Origin: Myrica gale
Taxonomy: Eukaryota > Streptophyta > Magnoliopsida > Fagales > Myricaceae
Direction of reading: 5' to 3'
NCBI GenBank assembly: GCA_963930655.1
Contig: OZ005617.1
Location: forward strand, 14,111,568 to 14,175,567
Length of the DNA: 64,000 bases
The notes below the pieces were generated by a model. That model was not told the DNA's origin. It worked only from the letters and a program-made list of their open reading frames with translations, and ran no database searches. Each line of letters opens with the position of its first letter. The stretch's first letter is position 1. The position numbers and the translations under genes were made by a program. Shown here piece by piece: positions 25,432 through 37,254 of the stretch.

Positions 25432-28400
25432 GTTGGCTTTTGTGCACAATCGAGATTTTGATGATTTCAATAAATGGATCAAGTTTATAAAATGGACATC
25501 TTCAAAGACAAAGACGACTTGATGAAGAGCAAAAGACTTGAAGAAAGAAGAACAAGAAGATGAAAGGAGCTCAAAGTGAAGTTTCAAGACGTTAGGGTAT
25601 AATCCTTGTAACTCTTTGCTTCACTTTTGACAAGAATTATGAATCACACTTGCATATCTTTCAAAACGTGCATAAACCGTTTTACCTTTTGTTTGAAAGA
25701 TTAAAATGTTTTTAAAGGTTTCAAAACATCCCGAATATATTCTCAAACCTTTCATATACTTATGGGAAGTAAGTCTTTAAAATTGAGTGTTTAAAAGTGG
25801 TCAAAAACATGGTTTTAAATTAACCGGTCGATGAACTTTTTGTAGCGGTCGACCTCTATATGAAAATGATGATCTTGACAACATTCAAATTTATGACCGT
25901 TGGGCAACAACTACTTGAACCGGTCGACAGGTACAACTATAAAATTGTCAAATCGACCCCTAACGGCTATAAACGGCTAGTTTTCACATATAACCTATAA
26001 ATACATCTTTATTTCATCTAAAATGAAGAACCAACAACCACATATCATTTATATAGCTTGAGAAATATCTTAAACCATCATATTCTATATTTCTCATAGC
26101 ATTCACACAAAACACACTTTCATATCCACGTCTTTGTATGAATCAAGAGATAAAGCCTTCTATTTTCATATCTACTCTATCAAGAGAGTTTTTGTTCATC
26201 TATCTTCATATCCAAGAGAGGTGTTTCCTTTAATGAGGTTGTTCACTAAAGAAGAAGCTTAGCAAGTGTATATCTCAAGCTTGTTAGGTTGTGAGTGGTG
26301 AGCCCAAAAAAACCACTTGGGTGGGTTTGAGTGTTGAGCCCGGGAAAACACTTGTACGGTTTTCTAGCATCCGGAAGCTAGTGTGTAAAACTATTGGAAG
26401 ATACTGGAAAACCTCAAGGCTCGGTGAAGGAGCTTGAGGGATGGATGTAGGCGGGTTTGCCGAACCACCTAAAAATCGAGTGTTTGCTTCTCTTATCCTT
26501 ACTCTTTACTTTCAGCACATACTTACTCTAATTGCATATTATATTTGTGCTAAAGTAGTATCTACTAGCAAACACGTCTTTGGGAGTCAATACTGAAAAG
26601 CTTTAGAAAACCAATTCACTCCCGCTCTTGAGTTGCCTTAATCCTGAAAACTAGGACTCATAATTGGTATCAGAGCTTGGTGCTCATATTTACAAGATTT
26701 ACAATCTTGAGTTAGAATGACAACCTAAAGCTTCAACACTCATGTTGAAGGACTTTCCACACTTAGACCATCATTTTTTAATGGAAGTGATTATGCATAT
26801 TGGAAAGTTAGGATGAGTATTTATTTACAATCTATTAATTATAATTTGTGGATATGCATATTAAATGGTCCTCATATTCCCACAAAGAAAGTTGGAGAGG
26901 TTGAAACCCTCAAAAGCGAAAACGAATATGATGTAAATGATAAAATAAAAATTTCTCTAGATGCAAGAGTCATGAACATATTATATTGTGCATTGGATAG
27001 ATGAGAATTTAATAGAATTGCTTCTTGCTCAAATGCTAGAGATATATGACATATGTTAGAAATTACTCATGAAGGAACAAGTCAAGTCAAAGAGTCAAAA
27101 ATCAACATGCTTGTTCATAACTATGAGTTATTTAAAATGACACCAGAGGAGTCCATTACTGTCATGTATATTAGATTTACCACAATAATAAATGTTTTGA
27201 ATGCTCTTGGTAAATCTTATACTAACTCCGATTTGGTGAGAAAAATCTTTAGGTCCCTTCCAAAGGCATGGGAGGCCAAAGTGACCGCCATACAAGAAGC
27301 CAAGGATCTCACCAAGCTTCCTCTGGATGAGCTCATTGGATCCTTAATGACCCATGAGATCCAAATGCTCGAAAATGAAGATGAGAGCAAAAAGAAGATG
27401 AGGATCGCTCTCAAATCCTCTGTAATTGAAGATATAGTCTTAATGACTAGAAAGTTCAAGAACTTCCTTAAGAGAAAGAAATGAAAGAGAAGCCTCAAAT
27501 ACAAGAAGACATCTTGGAAGGCTAACAAAGAAAGTTCCTCCTCCTCCTCCTCTTCCGCAGAAGATGGAGAAATAGCCAACATGTGCTTCATGGCATTTGA
27601 AGATGATGATGAGGTATATTCTTCTGATGATGTACCTAAACCATCTTATAGTGAACTACAAAATGCATTTGATGATCTTTTATGCCAATTTGAAAAATTA
27701 GGTTCAAAATATACTTCTTTGAAAAAGAAACTCATTTTGATTTCAAATGAATTTGATTCTTTGAAACATGAGAGAGATACTCTAAAACTAGAAAATGATT
27801 TGTTCAAACAAAAAGCTTTAGAATTTGAAAATGAGAAAGTTGCTTTGAACAAGAAAATAATCTCTCAAAGCAAAATTATTGAGAAGTTTACTATAGGAAG
27901 CAAAACCATGGAAAACATGCTTAGTAGTCAAAGATGTGTCTTTGACAAAAGTGGCTTAGGCTACAAGCGTTCAATTCACCAAAAATATCTTAAGAATTAT
28001 TTTGTGAAGGCTAAGTCTTTTTCGCACCAACTCAAACATGTCATTTTTGCAATAAAAATGAGCATCTTATCTTTGATTGTGCATTAAAGAAACTTGGGAG
28101 CAAGACTCTCAAGAAAGCATGGGTTCCAAAAGGAACCAAAACTAACATTGAAGGACCCAAGAAGGCTTGGGTACCAAAATGGTTTCTTGATTCTCTTGTA
28201 GGATAGAGCAACACACGGTGCTTAGATGAAACTTGCCTATCAAGAAAGCTTGTGACATTTGAGGACAAATGCTAAGGGAAAACCTTTGGTAACATCTAAA
28301 TCCTTATTTGAGAATAAGTTTTTAAATTGTTGGCTAATTATTTTCTATGATATTTTCTTGGTTGTTAAAAGTTATAAATGCAAATTTATTTATCTTTCAC

Positions 28401-29537
28401 ATATTTTCTTGTATTTATCAAAATGAAACATCTATAAGCTATTACTTTTACAAAAATCCTGATCATTGATGAGTTTTTGTGTGCTGAAACTTTCTTTGGT
28501 TGAAAATGACTTTTAAATTGTCATTGGTAGCTAAGAGGTTGGTACAAACCCACTCAGTGGGCTACTATCGTAATAGCGATGTACTCTTGAGTCCTCGTTA
28601 GACATCCTCTATACTATTTCAAAGAGATTGTCATTTCAAACCCAAACTTGTTCTTTTGGATGAAAATGAACTTTTAAATTCTATCCATGCATTCTCCTTT
28701 TGACTGACAAAGGGGGATAATTCTTAAATGTCTACATGCTTGTATTCCCATTGATTTTATAATACATTTTTGGAGAGAAATGTGTCCTTTGTCTTTTTGA
28801 TGTGATAAAGGGGGAGAAATGTGCTAATAGTTTTGATGACTATATATTCTCCTTTGAAATGTGAGAATTCTTAAATGTCTACATGCTTGTATTTCATCTA
28901 AAATGAAGAACCAACAACTACATATCATTTATATAGCTTGAGAAATATCTTAAACCATCATATTCTATTTTTCTCATAGCATTCACACAAAACACACTTT
29001 CATATCCTTGTCTTTGTGTGAATCAAGAGATAGAACCTTCCATTTTCATATCTACTCTATCAAGAGAGTTTTTGTTAATCTATCTTCATATCCAAGAGAG
29101 GTGTTTCCTTTAATGAGGTTGTTCACTAAAGAAGAAACTTAGAAAGTGTATATCTCAAGCTTGTTAGGTTGTGAGTGGTGAGCCCAAAAAAACCACTTGG
29201 GTGAGTTTGAGTGTTGAACCTGGGAAAGCACTTGTACGGTTCTTTAGCACCCGGAAGTTTGTAAAGCTATTGGAAGATAGTGGAAAACCTCAAGGCTCGG
29301 TGAAGGAGTTTGAGGGGTGGATGTAGGTGGGTTTGCCGAACCACCTAAAAATCGAGTGTTTGCTTCTCTTATCCTTACTCTTTACTTTCAGCACATACTC
29401 TTATTGCATATTATACTTGTGCTAAAGTTGTATCTACTAGCAAACACGTCTTTGGTGGTCAATACTGAAAAGTTTTAGAAAACCAATTCACCCCCCCTCT
29501 TGAGTTGCCTTAATCCTGAAAACTAGGACTCATAATC
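25432..29537 (+). mobile_element. Copia-type LTR retrotransposon fossil (gag region only)
   Basis: The 3' parts of two long repeats match: 25,995-26,655 and 28,880-29,537, with about 4% difference by eye, suggesting insertion a few million years ago. The left LTR probably starts at 25,432 (tgttgg). Just inside it lies a primer-binding site like that for initiator tRNA-Met ('tggtatcagagc'). The interior 26,717-28,200 resembles Copia gag of the UBN2 type, with a coiled-coil-rich stretch at 27,581-28,087. Purine-rich 'aaaggggga' tracts lie near 28,712 and 28,806. No protease, integrase or reverse transcriptase is visible. It is a broken fossil. Confidence 0.8.
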
Positions 29538-29769
29538 CGCACTTTTTTTAAATTGGTTAATGTCTTCTCACGCTTATATTATTGCACTTGGCTCATGTTG
29601 TAATCAGCTTTTCATAAACTGCTTGTCTCCATATATATGAGTGCTTGAAGTTAGATAATGCATTTAAGGGCTGAATAATATTTTCTATTTTGTCATTTGT
29701 TAATTGTTTGGTATTAAAAATATTGACATGTTTTAAAACTAATTGTGATGGATGATTGCAGGTGCTATT

Positions 29770-29990
29770 ACAATGAGCAAACACGTTGTATTGTTCGAGA
29801 TAAATCATGGGGGGAGGTTTCAAAGATCACCACGCACCGAGTATGTTGGAGGTCAAAAAGTATTACACAATCAGCCTTGAGATATGGACTCTCTCATTTT
29901 TTGATCTCATGTACTATGTGCAACCAACGAAGACACTTACTTGATGATGGGCTAATTCTCTTGAAGTCGGACATTGATGTTTTAGAAAAG
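29770..29990 (+). pseudogene. MULE transposase N-terminal region, degenerate
   Basis: In one plus-strand frame the sequence reads VVLFEINHGGRF then EYVGGQKVLHN. This resembles the start of plant Mutator-like proteins (an 'HHGGRF...YVGG' region). A neighbouring frame carries LDDGLILLKSDIDVLE, the end of the same domain in that family. The domain is therefore split by frame changes and contains a stop. No MULE catalytic domain follows. It is probably the continuation of the MULE beginning at 23,906. Confidence 0.55.
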
Positions 29991-30029
29991 GTAAGCTGCC
30001 ACATAGGCCACCATATAATCATTCTGTAT

Positions 30030-30186
30030 GTTGTTGGGTTTGGAGAAGAAACAAGCAATATTCAAATTAAACAACAAAGATATAAGCAATGTTGTTAGGT
30101 TTGGAGAAGAAACTAACAATATTCAAATTAAACAATATTTTGTATGTTTTTGGGTTTGGAGAAGAAACCAACAATATTCAAGTTAT
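30030..30186 (+). repeat. Three tandem copies of a 54-61 bp unit
   Basis: Copies begin at about 30,030, 30,091 and 30,145. Each contains 'gggtttggagaagaaac' or a one-base variant followed by 'aacaatattcaaattaaaca'. Spacing is 61 then 54 bp. It is a small tandem repeat with no spacer structure. Confidence 0.7.
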
Positions 30187-30189
30187 CCA

Positions 30190-32040
30190 TATGACATCTC
30201 TGCATCATACGATATTAGCATAATAAAGTCATTCTTTCTAATTTATCACTTGCAATAACCTTAGATTTATTGCTAGACATCAACCATTGTACTGAAAAAA
30301 TAATATGCAGTGAGATTTTCATAAATGTACCTGCTACGTAGGAACTCTAGGGGATATTAACACTAAAATTTCAGATGGTGCTAGAATCAGAGATAGAACA
30401 TCTTAAATCATAATGAATGATTCTGGTTTATGTGATGCTTTATGCTTTAAGGAGGTGATGGTGCTATTCTTTCTAAACCACAAGTAGTCATGATCATGGA
30501 TTTAGTAATATATACATATATATGTTGTATATTCGACTGTAGAGCTCCACATGGAATCTTTATAGCATACATTCCAAATGATGACCATTATTGTTTTGTA
30601 TAATACTCAAAGGATGCAGTGAGCTATTGAAACAATGACGTTTTTGTAGCCTATCCTAATTGAATCAAAAAATTGTTGAATACACAAGAAAAAAAATTGA
30701 CATACCTCCTGCAGTGCTACTAAAGCTTCAGCTGTCCAACAAGTAAATGATGGAGAAAATTGAAAGCTTAACTGTTTTACCTACAAAGGACAAGGGTTGT
30801 TATTATAAATGATCAAACTTGGCTAACAGAAAAATTGTAGTTTTTAGGGATGCATTCCATGAATCAAAGTTCAAAAAGTACAACATTCTGCACATACCAA
30901 TGCTAATTTTCTAATCTAGTTGGATAGGACATACTAAAAAAAGATTCAGATGGAACATCTTAGGTAGAGTGTACACAGAGAACCTTTTCATTCAGAAAGA
31001 ACACTATTGGCCTACTCTAATTTTCTGCAGACATTCTAAGCTACATTCATGATTCTATGACCAGGAAATTAACAATTCTCAAACTAACAATTCAAATAGG
31101 GATTTTAAGAGCATCATTAACCACAATACACTTGTGACAGATTAGTGTTGACTCATAATAAAACCTATGCTCTATTAGTCTAGGGTTTTTTTACTGCTTT
31201 TTTTAACATGACAGCACGATCAGGTAAACACACAAAAAAGGGGTAGAGCTCAATCTGTCACAACTGGTCTATTCTCCATAGCAGAAAGGATTTCCTTGGT
31301 GGGAGGTTGTAATTTGGACAATAGCTTATTCACCCAAACAACCAATCCACTTTAATTGAAGTAGAGCTCAAGTCAGCATCCCACGCGAAATTTAGTTTTG
31401 AAAAACAAAAGAACCCAAAAACTCTAGTCCAAGTGATAGTGGCGGTTTAAATGCACACATTTGGAATATTGTCTTGTCCAACTAATTTTTTAACCACTAT
31501 TGACAGACAACCAAATGCTTTGACAATAGCTGTAGGAGACCACTCGATGGACCTAACAAGCAAAAGCACATGAATTTAATATTCCATTTGCAGATGCACA
31601 TCAGTTTAATTAAGGCAAAGTACATTAATCCACTAACTGTAAAAAACGGCAGTTGACATTTCCACATCAAGAACAGAACATCATTCCCAACCCCTACAAA
31701 TTTCTTTGAATGCCAATTTATTTCTCAAAATTAGCCTAAAAAGACGGTAATTATTCCCCTTTTCACTCCTCATCAACGTCCCTGGAATTTACAAATTTCT
31801 TTTTTAAAGTCTTACATAGATATTATTTCCAGTAACCTTACTGGACAAAAATATTTATAGTTGGATTATCTTATTATTATACTTAAATAGTATATATTAA
31901 TTTAGCAAATAAGTCTAGCATCAGTCCATATGATAATTGAACATGTGGGGAACTAATTGGTAATATTAACAAGGCTAGTTTACTTCTTGGAAATTACTTA
32001 CCCTTAGACGAAAAAGGATATTGTAGAAAAGAATTAGGTA
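30190..32040. other. AT-rich intergenic stretch
   Basis: No open frame of substance, splice-linked exons or transposon termini were recognised. Confidence 0.45.
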
Positions 32041-32084
32041 CATTTTGAGAAGAATATGGTCTTCCTCCTGCCTTTTTTTTTTGC

Positions 32085-32198
32085 CTAAATGTGCTAAAAC
32101 TCACAAGAAAAAAGCTATTTATTATAAATGTGGTAAAATTGGACATTTTCCTTCCAATTATGCTCATAAAGAGAAAATTAATGAATTCGATATCTCAT

Positions 32199-32200
<2 letters not shown>
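32085..32200 (+). mobile_element. Retroelement or pararetrovirus zinc-knuckle fossil
   Basis: A short remnant resembling a CCHC zinc knuckle (YYKCGKIGHF) followed by a basic stretch, as found in gag or coat proteins of plant retroelements and endogenous pararetroviruses. Nothing else of the element is visible. It is broken and old, and the family cannot be assigned. Confidence 0.35.

Positions 32201-32201
<1 letters not shown>

Positions 32202-32244
<43 letters not shown>
32202..32244. repeat. (AT)n microsatellite
   Basis: A run of about 20 AT units. The small inverted-repeat element at 32,245 begins at its right edge, and a shorter AT run follows that element near 32,680. Confidence 0.9.
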
Positions 32245-32249
<5 letters not shown>

Positions 32250-32677
32250 ATGTTACGCCCCTAATTAATAAATCAAATTCGTCCCTTTAAGTTTCAAAAC
32301 GGCGATTTGTGCCTTTATATTTCGAACATGGTAAATTTTGGCCCTCAGTTTGATTTGGGCATCAAGTAGGGAAAAAAAATACATGCAAAATGAATGATCG
32401 AAAATGCCCCTCCAAAATAATTTTTGTTTAAAAAAATCAATAAATAGATTAAAAATTAATAGATTACTGAAATAGTGTTTCGATAATTTTATTTAAAATT
32501 TTAATTTTATATTTTAATAAATTTTTAAATATTTTTAGTAATTTTGTATAAAAGAGGCATTTCAGTCATTTTGCATGTAATTTTATAGCAACATAAAGAA
32601 GGCGAATGACCGTTTTAAAACTTAAAAGGGGCAAGATTGATTATAGCATATAATTAGGGGCTTCTTATGACATTACC
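32245..32677. mobile_element. Small inverted-repeat element (MITE) inside an AT microsatellite
   Basis: The left end 'gggtaatgtta' plus 'cgcccctaatta' is inverted at the right end ('taattaggggc' ... 'gacattacc'). The interior is AT-rich and non-coding with phrases similar to MULE-type elements ('cagtcattttgcatg'). AT runs lie on both sides, so a target duplication cannot be read. Confidence 0.6.
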
Positions 32678-34249
32678 ATTATATATATATTTCTGTCATG
32701 TGAGAAGCACCAATTGGCGAGTGATAAGGTCCAATTGGCAATGATACATTGCCTATTTAACAAAACAATCACTACAAAAAAATATGACTTAACCGTTGCT
32801 AAAGGTCACAAAACCGCTGCTATATCTTTTAGCAGCGATTTTTTAGCGGCGCCGCTATAGCTCCGTTAAAATAGATATATCGCGGCGGTTTTCGAAATCG
32901 CTAGTGAAGACCTCGTATCTATAGCGGCGCTATAGACCTGAACACAATTTTGTCTTTCTTGCAGTGTTTCGTGAAAACGCTGGTACAGACTTTTAGCGGC
33001 GGTCGTATGTGCCATCGTTTTTTTTGCTAGCATTTTAATACACTACTAATTTTTTCCTATATTTTCATATACATGTTTTTTTAATCGGTAATACAAATTT
33101 ATTTTAATAATTATAATTTATTGGATGTAAAAACTTAAAGACCAAGGATAATAAAAGAAAATATACTTCATCATTGATTAATACCGTTTTACAACAAATA
33201 CAAGAATCTCTACAAGTAATCTAAAAAGTAACAAGTTTCTAATATAAAATAACAATAAGCAAGGACCAACTAAAATATTCAAATACAACACAATAAACAA
33301 GGGCGTATTAAAATCGTCCTCATTTTACACATCAACCTCCTCCATCTTCCTCATTTAAACTACGAGATACCTAAAATTATTTGAGAAAGTAAGAGATTAA
33401 ATTAGCAACAGATGGAGACAAGTTTCCCTCTACCAGACTAACGTGAACATACAAATAGGCATTGCCCAAAATGACTGGATAATATGATTTCAGAATTAAT
33501 CAAACAACAGTGGGTTGCTAGGGAAGAAGTTGATTTCCAGACCAATCTTACACAAGAAAATAATGCAAGACCAAAGCAGGATAGAACTCTATGGAAACAG
33601 TCACGAACTATTGGTGAGAGTTTATTCCCACAATTGCAACATCATACAATTAAGCTGAGTTTGTGAAAGGATCTACAGAAGAGGAAAAAAAAAGGATAGA
33701 CCTAGCTTTAAGAATGCCAACATAATCTCAATATATCCAGGCTAACCAATATTGAATAGTATATGAGCTAAGAAAGTTGCACTCTTTCATGTTTCTGCTG
33801 TTATAGTAAATGATGCAGGACAAAAGAGTAACAGAGCTTGGGTAGAAAGCCGATAACCCAAAAAGCCAAAAACTGACTTCACAAAACTGGAGGTCGTGTA
33901 CTTTTTAGGTAACTCGATAATTTTTCTTAAAGATTTATTTTCGATTCAACAACTGTGATACAAACCATAGTACGGCTGTGAAAACATCTCCATGTTCTAA
34001 TTTCTAACTTGCCTAAAACAAGACTACAACCCCAGTAATCCTATTATTCCTTCAGTGTAACATCTCAATAACTAATATGTCCCACATTCGTTAATATCTC
34101 ACAAAAACTCATTGGTACCGGATTAGCTGAAGTCAAGGGTAACTCCTATGCAAAGAGGAATGTGATTTTGCATTATATAACACATTAACTACAACTGGAA
34201 CAAAACATACTTGAACAAACAGATAGTTAAGTTACTACAAAGCCAATTT

Positions 34250-35575
34250 AAAGCAATACCCTCGAATAATTTGAATGAAGCAGGCATAGATCTTTTATCT
34301 TTAGCCCAAAACACACCAGATTTCTTTGAATGATACAAGCTTGGATCTATGATGATAGGTCTTACTCTTTGATACCTACACGCATAAAATACTATTACAT
34401 ACGTATGAGCATAGAAGACATCATAACCCATACATGCAGAGACAAAATGAAAGCAAGAACAGTGAGCTCACTCTTTCCATCCAATATTACTTGAATGGTC
34501 AAGGAAGTTCAGATCCCTAGGCAAGTACGTGAAGATATCCAGGAGATCTAGAATAACAAGATGGGAAATGAAATTAGAAAAACCAATAAAGCTTTAAATA
34601 TTGAGACAAACACAAATTTGTACATATTTGTCTAGAGCATGAGTGCAGTACGACTGGAGGTGGGCAAATTGACATGGAAAACATTTTTCCTTTACAACGT
34701 GCATGACTTGAGCTAGAGAAATTTCCACCACTTTTTACCAAAAGCAAAGCCAGATTAGTCAGTTTCGGATCTGTTGAGAATCTGACCACAATTACAGAAA
34801 ATTTAAAAGCAAACAATCATGATGTTTATATGCATGTAACATCTAGATCAAAACTAATTATATGTTAAGATTAAAATAATTATTCCTTTTACTGTAGATA
34901 ACAAGCGAAAATATATATTTTGAATATATGCCTTCACCAAGATCATCCTTTGTGCCTTGTTGTATGCCTCTTTTCACTATGTAACCCAACGGCTGAGCCA
35001 CAAAGCAATAAGATCCCATTTCCACTCCAACATCTCATGTATGTCTGGAATATGAATTTCCCACCATTTAAAACTTATTGTTCGTATACAGTTAAACAGT
35101 TAATATCCCCAATTTTTAACGTTAAGAGAAAAGAAAGAACTAAACTTGACATGATCGCAAAATTTCATCTCCCTTACAAGCTATAGGGGAAAGATAGTTC
35201 GATCGACAAACAATTGCCCGTCAAAATCATTAGAAACCATGAACATTAACAATTATAGATAACCACAAGCTTTTGGATTCAGCAGTGGCATTACCGTCTT
35301 GCGACACGAGAGGATAATCCGACGCACTCAGATTAATAAACCAATCCCAATCCTTTGCCCACTTCAATAGTATCGCAATCCTGTGCAGGGTGGAAGCAAT
35401 AATCGTTGGGCCCTTATACGTGACCAAATTGGTCTTCCCAACCACCATCACGTTCCTAAACTTCCTAATCACATTCTCCGATTTCACATACTTGGCAAGC
35501 TCAAGCCTCTCATTATCCAGTCATTGCACGACAAGGCGAAAAATTTCGGCAATAATCATATTACCTGAAGCCATG
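34250..35575 (-). pseudogene. Truncated GT14 glucuronosyltransferase-like gene
   Basis: Homologue of plant GT14 (GlcAT14-like) enzymes, Golgi proteins that add glucuronic acid to arabinogalactan glycans. Three exons join in frame. Exon 35,295 and upstream ends in KTNLVTYKGPT, DWDWFINLSASDYPLVSQ. Exon 34,547-34,472 encodes DLLDIFTYLPRDLNFLDH. Exon from 34,375 begins YQRVRPIIIDPSLYHSKKSG and continues to SFKLFEG. Splice phases agree. Homology starts only at about 35,520, just after an in-frame stop; the signal-anchor and first part of the catalytic domain are missing. After FKLFEG the reading drifts, and the final exon (family 'WGWDNLPR' region) is not found. A non-homologous GA-rich segment lies upstream. 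It is a gene fragment with introns kept, so copied at DNA level, within CACTA-type ends. Confidence 0.75.
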
Positions 35576-35874
35576 AGAAAAGAGGAATTTGCCTTTCCTC
35601 TCGACGAGAGGCCGGATTCTTGATTCTCTCGATTATCGAGGGGGGGAAGAGTAAATTAAAAAGCTAGCCATATTCGGCATGGCCAAGTCTCCTCTCATAC
35701 AAATTAACAAGTTCTTCATTGCCCACCCAAAATTCCGGCGCAAACCACCAAGCCGATTTGAATTCCTCGCCGACATAGATAAGCAAATGCACACCTAAAG
35801 GCAAATGAAGAGAGTAGAGTAAATTAGGGTTTAATGGGTGGTCATCAGAGTGAACAAAAACAGGGAGAGAACGA

Positions 35875-35876
<2 letters not shown>

Positions 35877-35920
<44 letters not shown>
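35877..35920. repeat. (GA)n microsatellite
   Basis: A nearly pure GA run. It produces Arg/Glu and Leu/Ser low-complexity open frames on the two strands, which are artefacts. Confidence 0.85.
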
Positions 35921-35922
<2 letters not shown>

Positions 35923-36059
35923 AAAAACAGAGGGGAATAGAAGAGAGAGAGAAATCCCAACATTTGAAGTTGCTCCCCCGACGCCCTCCCCTCTCAGCTA
36001 CAACACATAAACAAGGCGGGGAGGCGGGAAATTTTCGTTCTGGAAAAAAGGCGGGGTGC

Positions 36060-36730
36060 GGGCAATTTAGGAGTAAAATAGTTTATATTTTCTAATTATG
36101 TGTATTTAATAAATTAAAAGCAATTGCAAATCATAATAGTATTTGAAAATATTTATATTTAGTAATAATTTTATATTTAGAAAATACATAGCATATTATT
36201 TAATATTTTTTATAACTAGTGTAATAATTTTAATTAAAACAAGTTGATAGTAATAATATATAATATTTATAATTTAAAAATATAAACTACCATAACAACT
36301 GACCAGAATATTAAGTTATGTACTTTAATTGCATAATTTAATTAATTTCATAATATTTTTTTGTTTGAAATTAAATAATATGTTATAATTAAATATTATT
36401 ATATTACTAATTATTACAAATATATATGCTCATTATAAGCATATGATAAGATATGTCTAAACTACTTAGATTTAGTCAATAAAAATACAATTACCATAAC
36501 AATGATAGATATAACTTTCATAACATTATTTCTAATTCCATATAACAACTTCAATTTTCATAAAACTCATTTTAATTCTATATTTTATTATGTAGGTCTC
36601 CTAAATTTTTTTTTAAACACGTGAAAAAATAAAACTATGTATTAAAAGGAATACAATAGTCTATAAAATAATTATTAACATAAAATAAAACATAATTTTG
36701 AATTTTTTTGATTTTTTGAATTTTTTTTCC
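36060..36730. other. Very AT-rich stretch inside the CACTA interval
   Basis: About 85% A/T by eye, without coding potential. It separates the GT14 fragment from the right subterminal CACTA repeats. Confidence 0.5.
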
Positions 36731-37254
36731 AACTATACCTATAGCGGCGGTTTTTTTCAAAACCGCCGCTAAAGGTGCACTCTACAGCGCGGTCATACTG
36801 ACGGCCGCTACAAAGAGGTCTATACCGCCGCTAAAAAGACCGAAAAAACACCTTTTAACAGCGTTTTTAACGATCGCAGCTATAGACATTTTTTTAATGA
36901 ATGGAAAATTGATCCTTTTTTTTGTTCTTTACTCTTTAAGTGCTGCTGCTGGACATTGCGGATGAGCTCAAAGTATTTGTTTTACAATTGTAGAAATATT
37001 ATTATCTTCATTATTTGGATCATTTTTGCAATAGAGCTGTAATTTGAATAAACAATATAACGAGCTGCAATCAAAAGCTCGATCCCTATGAAGAATATAC
37101 AACCAGTCACAAGCAGCTTGTTTATGGTAAAGCAGTGACTGATGGGGTAGAAAAATGCTTGTTGTAATGGCAGAGGGTCGAATTCAAAGCCTTTCTCCTT
37201 TATGCTCAAGGAACTGTGGTCAATAATTGCCTCTTAAACATTTTCTTTGTATGT

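Larger units (their letters stand above)
32770..36899 (-). mobile_element. CACTA-type element bracketing a GT14 gene fragment
   Basis: The left end is CACTACAAAAAAA at 32,770, followed by subterminal 'agcggcg' motifs to about 33,030. Then 33,120-33,270 matches, in reverse complement, the 3' region of the CACTA copy at 12.3-13.7 kb. The same subterminal motifs recur inverted at 36,735-36,895 and end in a degenerate terminus near 36,899. Between them lies a truncated glycosyltransferase gene with introns. This fits a CACTA element that picked up genomic DNA; two unrelated CACTA pieces flanking a relic remain possible because the right terminus and target duplication are not clean. Confidence 0.5.

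Noticed and set aside
30030-30186. CRISPR-like array
   Set aside because: Units abut or vary in spacing, there are no unique spacers of equal length, and the host is a plant.
32045-32245. 66-codon protein gene with a zinc knuckle
   Set aside because: A short retroelement-like remnant running into an AT microsatellite, not a gene.
35664-35963. Minus-strand open frame as the N-terminus of the GT14 gene
   Set aside because: Its first half is a GA-repeat translation and the rest does not resemble GT14 N-termini; it ends before the homologous part starts.
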